64,000 nt of DNA, from contig NZ_JBOITO010000013.1 of the NCBI RefSeq assembly GCF_050717635.1, positions 186,001 to 250,000 of the forward strand. The letters are read 5' to 3'. The position numbers and the translations under genes were made by a program. The notes under the pieces were generated by a model, which saw only the letters and a list, made by a program, of their open reading frames with translations, was not told the DNA's origin and ran no database searches. This DNA is from Clostridium_AD sp050717635 (GTDB lineage: Bacteria > Bacillota > Clostridia > Clostridiales > Clostridiaceae). Below are positions 14,563 to 23,765 of the stretch, piece after piece; the stretch's first letter is position 1; every line of letters begins with the position of its first letter.

Positions 14563-17220
14563 ATTAGATGATCTACGTTTAAATATTTTCACTATTTCGT
14601 TAAATAGTAATGGCATCAATGCAAGAATGGTAACAAAGCCCCAATCCATTAAACTTAAATCGTGAACACTAAAAGCGTTTGCGAAAAATGGTATTGTTAT
14701 TATAAGGTCTTGTAATACTATACCAAAAACTATAGCTCCGATTAAATATTTATTTGAAAATAAACCTATTTGGAATATGGACTTTTTACCGTTTCTCATA
14801 TTTAGTGAATGAACTAGTTGGGAAACGCTAAGTACTACAAAAGCCATAGTTTGTGCATGTTCTAGTGCATCTTTTGAAAGATTTTCAGGGAATAGTGGGA
14901 ATAAACTAGTGTCTCCACTATAATATTTAAAACCTACTACAAATGCTGTTAAGGTTAGTATACCTATTAAAGTTCCGTTAAGAAGTAAGTTTAAGAGTTC
15001 ACCCTTAAATAAACTATCCTTTGGATTACGTGGTTTATACTTCATTACGTCAGGGTCACCAGGATCTACACCTAAAGCCAGTGCTGGAAGTGTATCTGTA
15101 ATTAAGTTAATCCACAAGATATGGATAGGTCTAAGTGGCGTAGCCCAGCCTAAAAGTATGGCAAGGAATAGTGCTATAATTTCTCCAATATTACAAGAAA
15201 GGAGGAATATTATAGTTTTCTTAATGTTTGTGAAGATGTTTCTTCCTTCTCTTATTGCAGAAACAATAGTTGAAAAGTTATCGTCTACAAGGATCATATC
15301 AGCAGCACCTTTAGCTACATCTGTACCTGTTATACCCATGGCTACACCTATATCTGCCATTTTAAGTGATGGTGCATCATTTACTCCATCACCAGTCATT
15401 GATACAATATTACCTTTGGCTTTAAGTGCCTTTACAATTTTAACTTTATGTTCTGGGGAAACTCTTGCAAATACTCTTATATTATCAATTTTATTACTTA
15501 GTTCTTCCTCAGACATTTTATCCAGATCAGACCCAGACATAACGGCTAGAGGATCTTGAGTAATATTTAGTTCTTTTGCTATAGCAAAAGCTGTGTTTTT
15601 ATGGTCGCCAGTTATCATTACAGTTTTTATTCCAGACTTCATGCATTCAGAAATAGAATCCTTAACTACAAGTCTTGGGGGATCTATCATACCTACAAGG
15701 CCAATAAGTATTAAATCACTTTCTAGTGAATCAATATCCACATGAGAGCTAGGTATAACTTTATAAGCTGCGCCAAGAACTCTTAGTGCATCGTCAGACA
15801 TATTATAGGAAGCAGCTAATATATCTTCTTTGATTTTTGGCGTGATATCTATTATAGTGCCTTTAATATAAGCCTTACTACAGAGCTTTATAAGATTATC
15901 AATAGCACCTTTTGTCATTACATAAAATTCATTATTATATTTATTTACAGTAGACATTAATTTTCTATCTGATTCAAAAGGAACCTCTGAAGTTCTTTTA
16001 TGATCTTTTTCTAATTCATCTTTAAATATGTTATAGTTGGCGCCAGCTACGAGTAGAGCAATTTCAGTTGGATCACCGGTTTTTGAGTTTTTAGAATAAG
16101 TGGCATCATTACATAAAACGAGATTTTCGAGGAGGAGCTTATGGCCATTGTCATCTATATTTAAGTTATCTATATTAGATAACGAACCATCTACATAGAA
16201 TTTTGTTACAGTCATTTTATTTTGGGTTAATGTTCCTGTTTTGTCTGAGCATATAATATTTACAGAACCCAGTGTTTCAACGGCAGGTAATTTTCTAACA
16301 ATAGCATTTTTCTTTATCATTTTTTGAACACCCATAGCAAGAACTATAGTTACTATTGCAGGAAGACCTTCAGGGATGGCAGCAACTGCTAAACTTATAG
16401 AAATAAGTAACATTTCTAAGAGATCCCTTTGTTGAAGAACACCAACTAAAAACATAAGAGCGCATATAAGGAGTGCACCTATTCCTAGGTATTTTCCAAG
16501 CTGGGCTAGTTTCTTTTGAAGAGGGGTCTCATTGTCTACTTTTTCATCTAACATTTTAGCTATTTTACCTATTTCAGTATTCATTCCAGTAGATACAGCT
16601 ATACCTACACCTCTACCATAGGTTGCAAGTGTAGACATGAAGAGCATGTTCTTTTGATCACCCAGAGGGATATCTTCGCCTTTTAATACTAGATTAGCGT
16701 CTTTATCTACTGGTACAGATTCTCCCGTAAGCGTTGATTCTTCAATTTTTAAATTAGCTGTCTCAATAAGTCTCATATCGCAAGGAACATACCTTCCAGC
16801 GTCAATAATAATAATATCGCCAGGTACAACTTGCTCAGAGGAAATTTCTTTTAACTCTCCATCTCTTTTAACTACAGCATGGGGTGTAGATAATTTTTTT
16901 AGCGCATCTAGAGCTTTTTCTGCTTTGGATTCTTGAATAATTCCCACTGTAGCATTAATAAAGATTACAATTGCAATTATAATTGAGTCACTTATTTCAC
17001 CTAGAAGACCTGATATTATTGCAGCTGCAAGTAAAATGTAAATTAAAATATCATTTAATTGGGCTAAAAAAAGAGCTAATAGAGTTTTAGGTTTTTTGCT
17101 TGCTAATTTATTTAATCCGAATTTATCTATTTTTAGTCCTGTTTCTTTTTGAGAAAGTCCTGTTACTGGATTAGTGCCTAATTCTTTTAAAACTTCCTCA
17201 ATGGTTTTATTGAAAAACAT
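14557..17220 (-). CDS. Calcium-type cation-transporting P-type ATPase (P2A/P2B class)
   Basis: About 887 residues. It has the cation-ATPase N domain, an actuator TGES near residue 165, PEGLP in helix M4 (about 282-286), the phosphorylation site DKTGTLT near 326, and the hinge TGDGVNDAP. Ten membrane spans are expected. The PEGLP motif and the NLITDTLPALALG stretch in M6 are those of Ca2+ (or Mn2+) pumps. It would export calcium from the cytoplasm with ATP. The ATG at 17220 is preferred over an in-frame GTG at 17229 that is part of the GAGGTG ribosome site. Confidence 0.93.
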   Translation of the reverse strand: MFFNKTIEEVLKELGTNPVTGLSQKETGLKIDKFGLNKLASKKPKTLLALFLAQLNDILIYILLAAAIISGLLGEISDSIIIAIVIFINATVGIIQESKAEKALDALKKLSTPHAVVKRDGELKEISSEQVVPGDIIIIDAGRYVPCDMRLIETANLKIEESTLTGESVPVDKDANLVLKGEDIPLGDQKNMLFMSTLATYGRGVGIAVSTGMNTEIGKIAKMLDEKVDNETPLQKKLAQLGKYLGIGALLICALMFLVGVLQQRDLLEMLLISISLAVAAIPEGLPAIVTIVLAMGVQKMIKKNAIVRKLPAVETLGSVNIICSDKTGTLTQNKMTVTKFYVDGSLSNIDNLNIDDNGHKLLLENLVLCNDATYSKNSKTGDPTEIALLVAGANYNIFKDELEKDHKRTSEVPFESDRKLMSTVNKYNNEFYVMTKGAIDNLIKLCSKAYIKGTIIDITPKIKEDILAASYNMSDDALRVLGAAYKVIPSSHVDIDSLESDLILIGLVGMIDPPRLVVKDSISECMKSGIKTVMITGDHKNTAFAIAKELNITQDPLAVMSGSDLDKMSEEELSNKIDNIRVFARVSPEHKVKIVKALKAKGNIVSMTGDGVNDAPSLKMADIGVAMGITGTDVAKGAADMILVDDNFSTIVSAIREGRNIFTNIKKTIIFLLSCNIGEIIALFLAILLGWATPLRPIHILWINLITDTLPALALGVDPGDPDVMKYKPRNPKDSLFKGELLNLLLNGTLIGILTLTAFVVGFKYYSGDTSLFPLFPENLSKDALEHAQTMAFVVLSVSQLVHSLNMRNGKKSIFQIGLFSNKYLIGAIVFGIVLQDLIITIPFFANAFSVHDLSLMDWGFVTILALMPLLFNEIVKIFKRRSSNI

Positions 17221-17275
17221 GAATATCACCTCACATTTAGTATTTGTTATTATGATGTATTTTATTATATGATAG

Positions 17276-17812
17276 TTAAATAGGTATTAAACCATAAAAT
17301 ATAATACCTAAGAGGGCTGAAATCGCTATTACTAAAATTGGGTGAAGTTTATTCGTAAGTAGTAGTACCAAAACTATGATTCCAATTACTACACTTTTAA
17401 TGTCTTTATAAGATTCGCGTCCTAGGGACATGAATACGGAGATTATAAGACCAATAAGAGCAGGTCTCATACCTAATAAGGCCGCTTTGAGGATATATGA
17501 TTCTTTGAATTTTAACATATAGTGATTAGCTATGGAAACTAATACAAAGGAAAATGAAATTACACCTAAGGTTGCAGAAACACTACCTAATATACCAGAA
17601 ACTTTGAAACCTACAAAAGTAGCTGAGTTTATAGCTATAGGGCCTGGAGTCATCTGGGATATACCTATAATATCAATAAACTCTTTAAAGGTAATCCATT
17701 TATTATTTGTTACAATTTCTCTTTCGATAAGAGGAAGCATAGCATAGCCACCTCCAAAGCTAAAAGCACCTATTTTTATGAAGGATAAATAAATTTTAAT
17801 TAGAATAGACAT
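17276..17812 (-). CDS. Chromate transporter, half-size (second of a pair)
   Basis: 178 residues forming one CHR domain, half the size of long ChrA proteins. Signature sequences are FIKIGAFSFGGGYAMLPLIE and ISQMTPGPIAINSATFVGF. About five or six membrane helices. The start abuts the stop of the gene before it with no gap, so the two are coupled and probably form a heterodimer that acts like a full-length ChrA. Known members export chromate or related oxyanions; many in anaerobes have unproven substrates. Confidence 0.9.
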   Translation of the reverse strand: MSILIKIYLSFIKIGAFSFGGGYAMLPLIEREIVTNNKWITFKEFIDIIGISQMTPGPIAINSATFVGFKVSGILGSVSATLGVISFSFVLVSIANHYMLKFKESYILKAALLGMRPALIGLIISVFMSLGRESYKDIKSVVIGIIVLVLLLTNKLHPILVIAISALLGIIFYGLIPI

Positions 17813-18349
17813 TTACTTCACCTTCTTTCCAAGAAATATAACTCCATATAAGCCAGATAAAAGTATAACTATTACAGGGTGTACATTTAGAAACAATATA
17901 CTTACCAAGGAAACTATAATTATAATAAGATTTGCATAACTTTTCTTTAGTGATTTGGATAAGCTTACCACAGCTATTAGTATAAGCATTGGTACTGCTG
18001 CAGCAATACCTTTAAAGACTAAATCTACATAATAATAATCCCTAAATTTCATAAAAAAAACAGCAATGCATAATATTATAAAAAAAGAGGGTAAAACAAC
18101 TCCAAGTAGCCCAATGATAGCTCCCAGGAAACCGCTAATTCTATAACCAATAAATATGCTGCTATTAACAGCTAGTGCACCAGGGAAGGTTTGGGAAATA
18201 ACAATTATATCTACAAAATCTTCTTTAGAAATCCACTGTTTTTTATTTACAACTTCAATTTCTATTAGTGGTATCATTGCGTAGCCACCGCCAAAAGTAA
18301 AAGCTCCTATTTTAAAGAAGGTCCAAAACATAGTTAATATTTTTTTCAC
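17813..18349 (-). CDS. Chromate transporter, half-size (first of a pair)
   Basis: 178 residues, same length and fold as the following gene, with FFKIGAFTFGGGYAMIPLIE near the N-terminus and ISQTFPGALAVNSSIFIGY. The PGP motif of its partner is PGA here, a difference typical of the two unequal halves. Four to six membrane spans. It is the first gene of the two-gene unit, about 200 bases upstream-divergent from yaaR. Substrate uncertain. Confidence 0.9.
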   Translation of the reverse strand: MKKILTMFWTFFKIGAFTFGGGYAMIPLIEIEVVNKKQWISKEDFVDIIVISQTFPGALAVNSSIFIGYRISGFLGAIIGLLGVVLPSFFIILCIAVFFMKFRDYYYVDLVFKGIAAAVPMLILIAVVSLSKSLKKSYANLIIIIVSLVSILFLNVHPVIVILLSGLYGVIFLGKKVK

Positions 18350-18553
18350 AAAATCACCTCTAAATGTTAAATTTTCAGTCTACATATATAATATTTACCA
18401 TGTAATTATACTGTTATTAAAAAAGAATGGCAAATATTTAAATAAAAATAATTAATTTCACATAAAGTTCGATATAATAGATATAAGTAAATAAATATTT
18501 AAATGAAACTTTTAGAATAATTAATATAGATATACTATGAGAGGGAAAAAATT

Positions 18554-18976
18554 ATGGAAATATCAAGATCTAGAAGAAATTCACCTTTAGTAACAGATAA
18601 AAAAGCTGTATCTAGTAAAATGGATTTTTCTCAAAATTTTAGTTTTGCCAGGCAACAAAAGTCAGAACAGCAACTTAAGGATATAATGGATGATATAAAA
18701 AAGAAAGGAAACAGATTATGCATTACAAAATGCTTTGCAGATGTGAAAGCATACAAAAACTTAATTAGGGAATATTTGGAATCTGTTTTAAAACATATGT
18801 ATGAGGTTAAAAAGGATATTAGCTTTTGGCAAACACAATACTTTATAACGGTGGATACTGTGGATACAAAACTAGAGGAACTTACGCAATTGTTACTCAG
18901 TGGCGAGAAAGAAAATCTAGACATAGCAAATACCGTTGATGAAATATCGGGACTTATTGTAGATATTTATAAGTAA
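18554..18976 (+). CDS. yaaR: YaaR family (DUF327) protein
   Basis: 140 residues, helical and soluble. The family pattern is visible: a disordered N-terminus, then a KAYKNLIREYLESVLKHMYE helix, a KLEELTQLLL helix and a closing DEISGLIVDIYK. YaaR-type proteins are widespread in Bacillota, often near recombination or DNA-replication genes, and have no assigned function. Here it stands alone. GAGAGGG precedes the ATG. Confidence 0.85.
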   Translation: MEISRSRRNSPLVTDKKAVSSKMDFSQNFSFARQQKSEQQLKDIMDDIKKKGNRLCITKCFADVKAYKNLIREYLESVLKHMYEVKKDISFWQTQYFITVDTVDTKLEELTQLLLSGEKENLDIANTVDEISGLIVDIYK

Positions 18977-18977
18977 A

Positions 18978-19028
18978 AAAAGTATATATATTCTGTAAAG
19001 GGTGATTTACAAAATATATGTACTTTAT
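18978..19028. terminator. Bidirectional terminator
   Basis: A long imperfect AT-rich stem at about 18979-18999 and 19006-19026 around GGGTGA, flanked by A and T runs. It separates the convergent yaaR and NAD synthetase genes. Confidence 0.75.
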
Positions 19029-19034
19029 TCTGTC

Positions 19035-20945
19035 CTAAATGAAAGAATTAAAACTAGCATCTGAAGGCATTCTAAGATCGCCTCTAGGGGATACACTTAT
19101 AGTTCCGACTTTGGGACCATCAGGTAGAGCTGAACGTTTAAACTGTTGAGTGAAAAATCTTTTTATAAATTTATCTAACCATTTGATTATTTCTTCTTCT
19201 GTATAATCATCTTTAAAAGCTTCTTTAGCTAAGAATAATATTTTATCCCGTGAGGCTCCTTGTTTCATAAAATAGTAAAGGAAAAAATCATGTAGTTCAT
19301 AAGGGCCTACGATATCTTCCGTTTTTTGAGCTATTTTACCATTTTTATCTTTAGGTAAAAGTTCTGGACTTACAGGAGTATCAAGGATATCTAAAAGTAT
19401 ATCGGTTACTTCTTTAGAAGCTTCGTTATCTGCTACATATTTAACTAAATATCTTACTAGTGTCTTAGGAATTGAGCAATTTACAGAGTACATAGACATA
19501 TGGTCTCCATTATATGTGCACCAACCTAAGGCAAGTTCAGATAAATCTCCTGTGCCGATTAGTAGCCCACCTTCTTTATTAGCAAGGTCCATAAGGATTT
19601 GTGTTCGTTCTCTTGCTTGAACATTTTCATAAGTTACGTCATGTTTTTCTACTGGGTGATTTATATCTTTAAAGTGTTGAAGACAAGCATCTACTATATT
19701 TATCTCTCTAAAATCTGTACCTAAATTTCTACATAAGTTTATTGCATTCATATAGGTTCTGTCTGTAGTTCCAAAACCTGGCATAGTAACAGTAACAATA
19801 TTTTTTATTGGTATTTTTAATAAGTCAAAGGTTTTAACTATAACAAGCAAGGCTAAAGTTGAATCAAGTCCACCTGAAATACCAATTATAGCTTTATCAA
19901 GTCCAGTAAATGAAAATCTTTTTGCTAGAGCTGAGGATTGAATATTAAAAATTTCATTGCAACGTATTTCACGCAGGTGAGGATTCGATGGAACAAAAGG
20001 ATGCTTATCAATCTCCCTATCAAAAATTCCATAATTTAAGCTTGAAAACTCAAAAGGAATCTCTTCTACCATAAAACCGCATGTAGAATTACTATTTTGA
20101 AAACTAGTATTTTTTAATCGTTCACTATTTAATTTATCCATATCAATAATGGAAGTAATAATTTCATTTTCTCTTTGAAATCTACTGTTTTCTTTTAGAA
20201 GTAATCCGTTTTCACTAATTAAAAGATGGCCGCTGAAAAGTAAATCTGTAGAGGATTCAAAAACACCAGAGGAGGAATATAAATAAGCACACATACATTT
20301 AGCGCTTTGAGATGAAATCAAGGATTTTCTGTAATCAGCTTTGCTAACAAGTTCATTAGAAGCAGATAAATTAGCAATTATATTTGCACCTTGAAGAGCT
20401 AAATAGCTGCTTGGAGGTATAGTTACCCAGAGATCCTCACAAATTTCAAAACCAAATTTAATATTGTTACAGGTGAATAATAAATTTGTTCCGAAAGGGA
20501 TACTATTTTCAAAAGAAAGATTTACAGTTTTGTTTACAAGGCCAAGACCTTCAGTAAACCATCTCTTTTCATAGAACTCAGAATAATTAGGAATATAGCT
20601 TTTTGGTACTATTCCTAAAACGCTACCATTAAATATTACATAAGCACAATTGTATAGACAATTATTATAATAAAGTGGGGAACCTACAGCAATTAATATA
20701 TCTTTGCTTTTAGAAAACTCACAAAGAGATTTAATGGCACTTTCGGATTTTTGGATTAATGTACTTTGTAGAAATAAATCTGCACAAGTGTATGCTGTTA
20801 TAGAAAGCTCTGGGAAAACTATAAATTTTGATTTTTCGTCTAAAGCTTTTTCAATACAATTTTGTATGTTGTGTAAGTTAAATTCTATATCTGCTACATT
20901 TACAATTGGACAAGCAGCAGAAACTTTTATAAAAGAAGTTTGCAA
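19035..20945 (-). CDS. nadE: Glutamine-dependent NAD+ synthetase
   Basis: 636 residues with two domains. The N-terminal nitrilase-type glutaminase has a triad at Glu46 (VFPELS), Lys115 (IVPKSY) and Cys169 (FEICEDLW). The C-terminal ammonia-dependent synthetase has the SGGLDST P-loop near residue 356 and the GTGDLSELALGW motif. It amidates nicotinic acid adenine dinucleotide to NAD+ using glutamine and ATP. Initiation is at TTG 20945, just after an AAAGGTCGTG site. It is monocistronic and convergent with yaaR. Confidence 0.96.
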   Translation of the reverse strand: MQTSFIKVSAACPIVNVADIEFNLHNIQNCIEKALDEKSKFIVFPELSITAYTCADLFLQSTLIQKSESAIKSLCEFSKSKDILIAVGSPLYYNNCLYNCAYVIFNGSVLGIVPKSYIPNYSEFYEKRWFTEGLGLVNKTVNLSFENSIPFGTNLLFTCNNIKFGFEICEDLWVTIPPSSYLALQGANIIANLSASNELVSKADYRKSLISSQSAKCMCAYLYSSSGVFESSTDLLFSGHLLISENGLLLKENSRFQRENEIITSIIDMDKLNSERLKNTSFQNSNSTCGFMVEEIPFEFSSLNYGIFDREIDKHPFVPSNPHLREIRCNEIFNIQSSALAKRFSFTGLDKAIIGISGGLDSTLALLVIVKTFDLLKIPIKNIVTVTMPGFGTTDRTYMNAINLCRNLGTDFREINIVDACLQHFKDINHPVEKHDVTYENVQARERTQILMDLANKEGGLLIGTGDLSELALGWCTYNGDHMSMYSVNCSIPKTLVRYLVKYVADNEASKEVTDILLDILDTPVSPELLPKDKNGKIAQKTEDIVGPYELHDFFLYYFMKQGASRDKILFLAKEAFKDDYTEEEIIKWLDKFIKRFFTQQFKRSALPDGPKVGTISVSPRGDLRMPSDASFNSFI

Positions 20946-21458
20946 ACTAATTCACGACCTTTCTTTGTTTTTAAATATAGTATATGTGAAATTGATTTTT
21001 ATAACAAAATATTTAATAAAATTATATCATTATCTTAACTTTATTAGTAGGGACGGTTAACAATTATTTTAATTAGTTGTTAACCGTCCCCAATCTTTTT
21101 CAAATCTTTTCCGAACCTTTTCCAAAACATTTTGAAACCTGTAAGATTTATATTATCTAATTATTCTGATATTTTTATAAAACTTTGAAATAATGAGATA
21201 ATGAGAGTAAATGGAGGATAAACTATGTACAAGTCAGTAAAAGGTATGCAATAACTTATAATAGGCTTAAACAAACCTTTATTAAGTATAAAATATACTA
21301 TATAATAAATTAACAACATAAAAAGTTCCCAGTGTAATATTATTACATTAAAATAGTATTATAAAATACAAAAAAGATATATAATAAAAGTGGGAACTAG
21401 GAATACTATAAATAGTAAGAGTTTATGATATTAGTTAATATTTGAAAGGGGGTACAAT
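20946..21458. other. Intergenic region with a REP-like palindrome, no intact gene
   Basis: About 510 bases. It contains a full REP-like inverted repeat (21050-21091, listed separately). A 9-codon ATG frame at 21226-21255 has a good GGAGG site but is too short to call. A wide inverted repeat (AGTTCCCA at 21324-21331 and TGGGAACT at 21391-21398) lies close to the NfeD gene and could be part of its control region. Confidence 0.55.
21050..21091. repeat. REP-like palindromic repeat, complete copy
   Basis: GGGACGGTTAACAA (21050-21063) and TTGTTAACCGTCCC (21077-21090) are exact complements separated by 13 bases. The same sequence recurs at 49112, 50147 and, inverted, at 51364, the last two flanking a transposase-like gene. 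It is therefore a dispersed repeat rather than a local terminator. Confidence 0.85.
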
Positions 21459-21896
21459 ATGTACAACATGGACTGGATGGTATTGGTATTTTGGATAGCA
21501 GTGGCATTAGCGGCACTATATATTGACATTACGACTAGCAGTTTTTTGTTTATATGGTTTGCTATAGGTGCAATTGCAGCAATAATCGCTATGGTGTTTG
21601 GTGGATCAGTAGTTACTCAAACAATTGTCTTTGTTTCTATTAGTGCAGCGTTTATGGCTGTTGGATACCCAATAGTAAAGAAAACTATAAAGAAAACTGT
21701 AAAAAAGACATTGACTATGGAACAAGGATACGTCGGGAAAGAGTTTATAATAACAAATGATATCGATGTAACAGGAAAAGCTAAGTTTCAAGGGATTTAT
21801 TGGACAGTAAAAAATGTAGGGAAACCTGTAAAGAAAGGCGACTCAGTTCAAGTTATTGGTTTAGAAGGAAATAAATTATTAATAGCGAAAGTATAA
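21459..21896 (+). CDS. NfeD-like membrane protein
   Basis: 145 residues. Two to three membrane spans occupy residues 5-75 (WMVLVFWIAVALAALYIDI and FLFIWFAIGAIAAIIAMVFG). A C-terminal OB-fold follows (GYVGKEFIITNDI, KPVKKGDSVQVIGLEGNKLLI). NfeD proteins partner with SPFH/stomatin proteins in membrane microdomains, and here the SPFH gene follows 29 bases later. GGGGG serves as ribosome site. The short class lacks the serine protease domain. Confidence 0.92.
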   Translation: MYNMDWMVLVFWIAVALAALYIDITTSSFLFIWFAIGAIAAIIAMVFGGSVVTQTIVFVSISAAFMAVGYPIVKKTIKKTVKKTLTMEQGYVGKEFIITNDIDVTGKAKFQGIYWTVKNVGKPVKKGDSVQVIGLEGNKLLIAKV

Positions 21897-21925
21897 GATT
21901 TATTAAAATTTAAGGAGGAATTGTA

Positions 21926-22906
21926 ATGGATATGGGACCAATTATTGGATTGTTTTTATTATTAATAGTAGTTATTATTATTATATCAGCTATTAAAATT
22001 GTTAATACTGGGTCAGTGATGTTAGTAGAAAGATTTGGTCAGTTTCAAAGGGTGCTGGAGCCAGGTTGGCATTTAACAATTCCATTTGCAGATTTTGTTC
22101 GTAGAAAAATTTCTACAAAGCAGCAAATACTAGACATACAACCACAGAATGTTATAACTAAAGATAATGTTAATATATCAATTGATAATGTTATATTTTA
22201 TAAGGTAACTAACTCAAAGGATGCAGTGTACAATATTGAGGATTATAAATCAGGTATAGTGTACTCAACTATAACTAATATGAGAAATATTGTGGGAGAT
22301 ATGACACTGGATGATGTATTATCAGGAAGAGACAGAATAAATTTAAGACTACTTGAAATAATCGATGAAATTACTGATGCTTATGGAATAAAAATATTGT
22401 CTGTAGAAATTAAAAATATTATTCCACCATCTGAAATTCAACAAGCTATGGAAAAACAAATGAGAGCAGAGAGAGATAAGAGAGCGTTTATTCTTACAGC
22501 AGAAGGTGAAAAACAAAGTCAAATTGAAAGAGCAGAAGGACATAAGCAAGCTCAGATATTAAATGCTGAAGCAGAAAAACAAGCAAATATAAGACGAGCA
22601 GAAGGAATGAAAGAATCTCAACTTCTTGAAGCAGAAGGTAAGGCTAAAGCTATATTAGAAATTGCAATCGCTGAAGCAGACGCAATAAGAAGAATAAATT
22701 CAGCTATTATAGAATCAGGTACAAACGAAACAGTAATAGCATTAAAACAAATTGAAGCACTTAAAGAGATGGCAAAAAATCCAGCTAATAAACTTATACT
22801 TCCCAATGAAACATTGTCAAGTTTAGGTAGTATATCTGCTATAGCTGAAATGCTAAAAATGACTAAGAATGTTGAAAATAAACCATTAGAAAAAAAATCA
22901 ATATAA
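21926..22906 (+). CDS. SPFH/Band 7 (stomatin-like) membrane protein
   Basis: 326 residues. An N-terminal membrane anchor (residues 5-27), then the SPFH core (VMLVERFGQFQRVLEPGWHL and NMRNIVGDMTLDDVLSGRD), then a long alanine- and glutamate-rich coiled coil of AEGEKQ/AEGHKQ/AEAEKQ repeats at about 190-240. It is a scaffold protein expected to oligomerise in the membrane with NfeD, organising membrane microdomains or regulating proteases. AGGAGG precedes the ATG. It is the second gene of the operon and ends at a strong terminator. Confidence 0.93.
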   Translation: MDMGPIIGLFLLLIVVIIIISAIKIVNTGSVMLVERFGQFQRVLEPGWHLTIPFADFVRRKISTKQQILDIQPQNVITKDNVNISIDNVIFYKVTNSKDAVYNIEDYKSGIVYSTITNMRNIVGDMTLDDVLSGRDRINLRLLEIIDEITDAYGIKILSVEIKNIIPPSEIQQAMEKQMRAERDKRAFILTAEGEKQSQIERAEGHKQAQILNAEAEKQANIRRAEGMKESQLLEAEGKAKAILEIAIAEADAIRRINSAIIESGTNETVIALKQIEALKEMAKNPANKLILPNETLSSLGSISAIAEMLKMTKNVENKPLEKKSI

Positions 22907-22940
22907 AAAGAAAGCCTGAGCGATCAGGCTTTCTTTTTAT
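22904..22940. terminator. Bidirectional terminator
   Basis: 15-base arms (22905-22919 and 22924-22938) with loop GCGA and T/A runs on both sides. It serves the SPFH gene and the convergent flavin reductase gene, whose stop codon lies in it. Confidence 0.92.
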
Positions 22941-23526
22941 ATTTTGAATGTGTTTTATTGTTTTTTTTCTGAACCGAATATCCAAACTTTCCTAGTGGTT
23001 TAGAATTAACACTAAAATATTCACCGTGGGAATAAGTTATAAGATCTGCTTTTTCAAAATGAATTTTTCCGTTAGTATCTATTAAATTATTATCCACATG
23101 GGTATTAACAATTTCAGCCAAAAATAAATCGTGGGTACCCAGTGGTGTAACGCTTTTAACTACACATTCTAGAGATATTGGGCACTTAGAAATTAAAGGA
23201 GAAATTACATCTTTGCTGTTTTCAGTAGTGAAATTCATTTCACTTATTTTATCTATTTGCTTCCCAGATCGTACACCGCAGTAATCAACTTCTCTAACCA
23301 TTTTAGAATTAGGGAGATTTACTACAAAGTCACCACTTTCTTTTATGTATTCGTATGAAAGCCTTTCAGGTCTTATGGCTACAGTTATCATTGGAGGTTT
23401 AGTACAAGCCATTCCTATCCATGCTACTGTAAAAACATTTATTTTTCCCTCTTTGTTTTTTGAGGTAATTAATACTACAGGAACAGGATTTAACATTGCA
23501 CTTCCTTTAAAAATAGTTTTTGTCAT
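22924..23526 (-). CDS. Flavin reductase family protein (flavoredoxin-like)
   Basis: 200 residues of the FMN-binding split-barrel type. Typical segments are NPVPVVLITSK, NVFTVAWIGMACTKPPMITV, FVVNLP and DYCGVRSGKQIDK. Anaerobic members, such as flavoredoxin, carry FMN and shuttle electrons; others reduce flavins for partner oxygenases, which is unlikely here. The tail is lysine-rich. It is monocistronic. The electron donor and acceptor cannot be inferred from context. Confidence 0.88.
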   Translation of the reverse strand: MTKTIFKGSAMLNPVPVVLITSKNKEGKINVFTVAWIGMACTKPPMITVAIRPERLSYEYIKESGDFVVNLPNSKMVREVDYCGVRSGKQIDKISEMNFTTENSKDVISPLISKCPISLECVVKSVTPLGTHDLFLAEIVNTHVDNNLIDTNGKIHFEKADLITYSHGEYFSVNSKPLGKFGYSVQKKNNKTHSKYKKKA

Positions 23527-23765
23527 ATATTTTCACTCCTATATCTTTAACATATCTAGTTAGAGTATTTATTTTGATTAATCTCAACTATTATACAATA
23601 CCTTATAAGATTTATAAAGTTATGAATTCAAATTAGAAGTATTTACTAGAAAAAAGTAAAAATATAAATAATTTTTGATAGTGTAATATATATATAAAAA
23701 TATTAATAAAATTAAAGATGTAATATACATATATAATTATTATATATTGAAAGGCAGGAATTATT

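Noticed and set aside
17276..18349. A single broken chrA gene
   Set aside because: Both halves are complete CHR domains with their own starts; paired half-size chromate transporters are a known arrangement, so no frameshift is needed.
21226..21255. A 9-codon ATG frame with an excellent GGAGG site upstream of the NfeD gene
   Set aside because: Too short to support as a gene; it may be a leader peptide or the decayed start of a lost gene.
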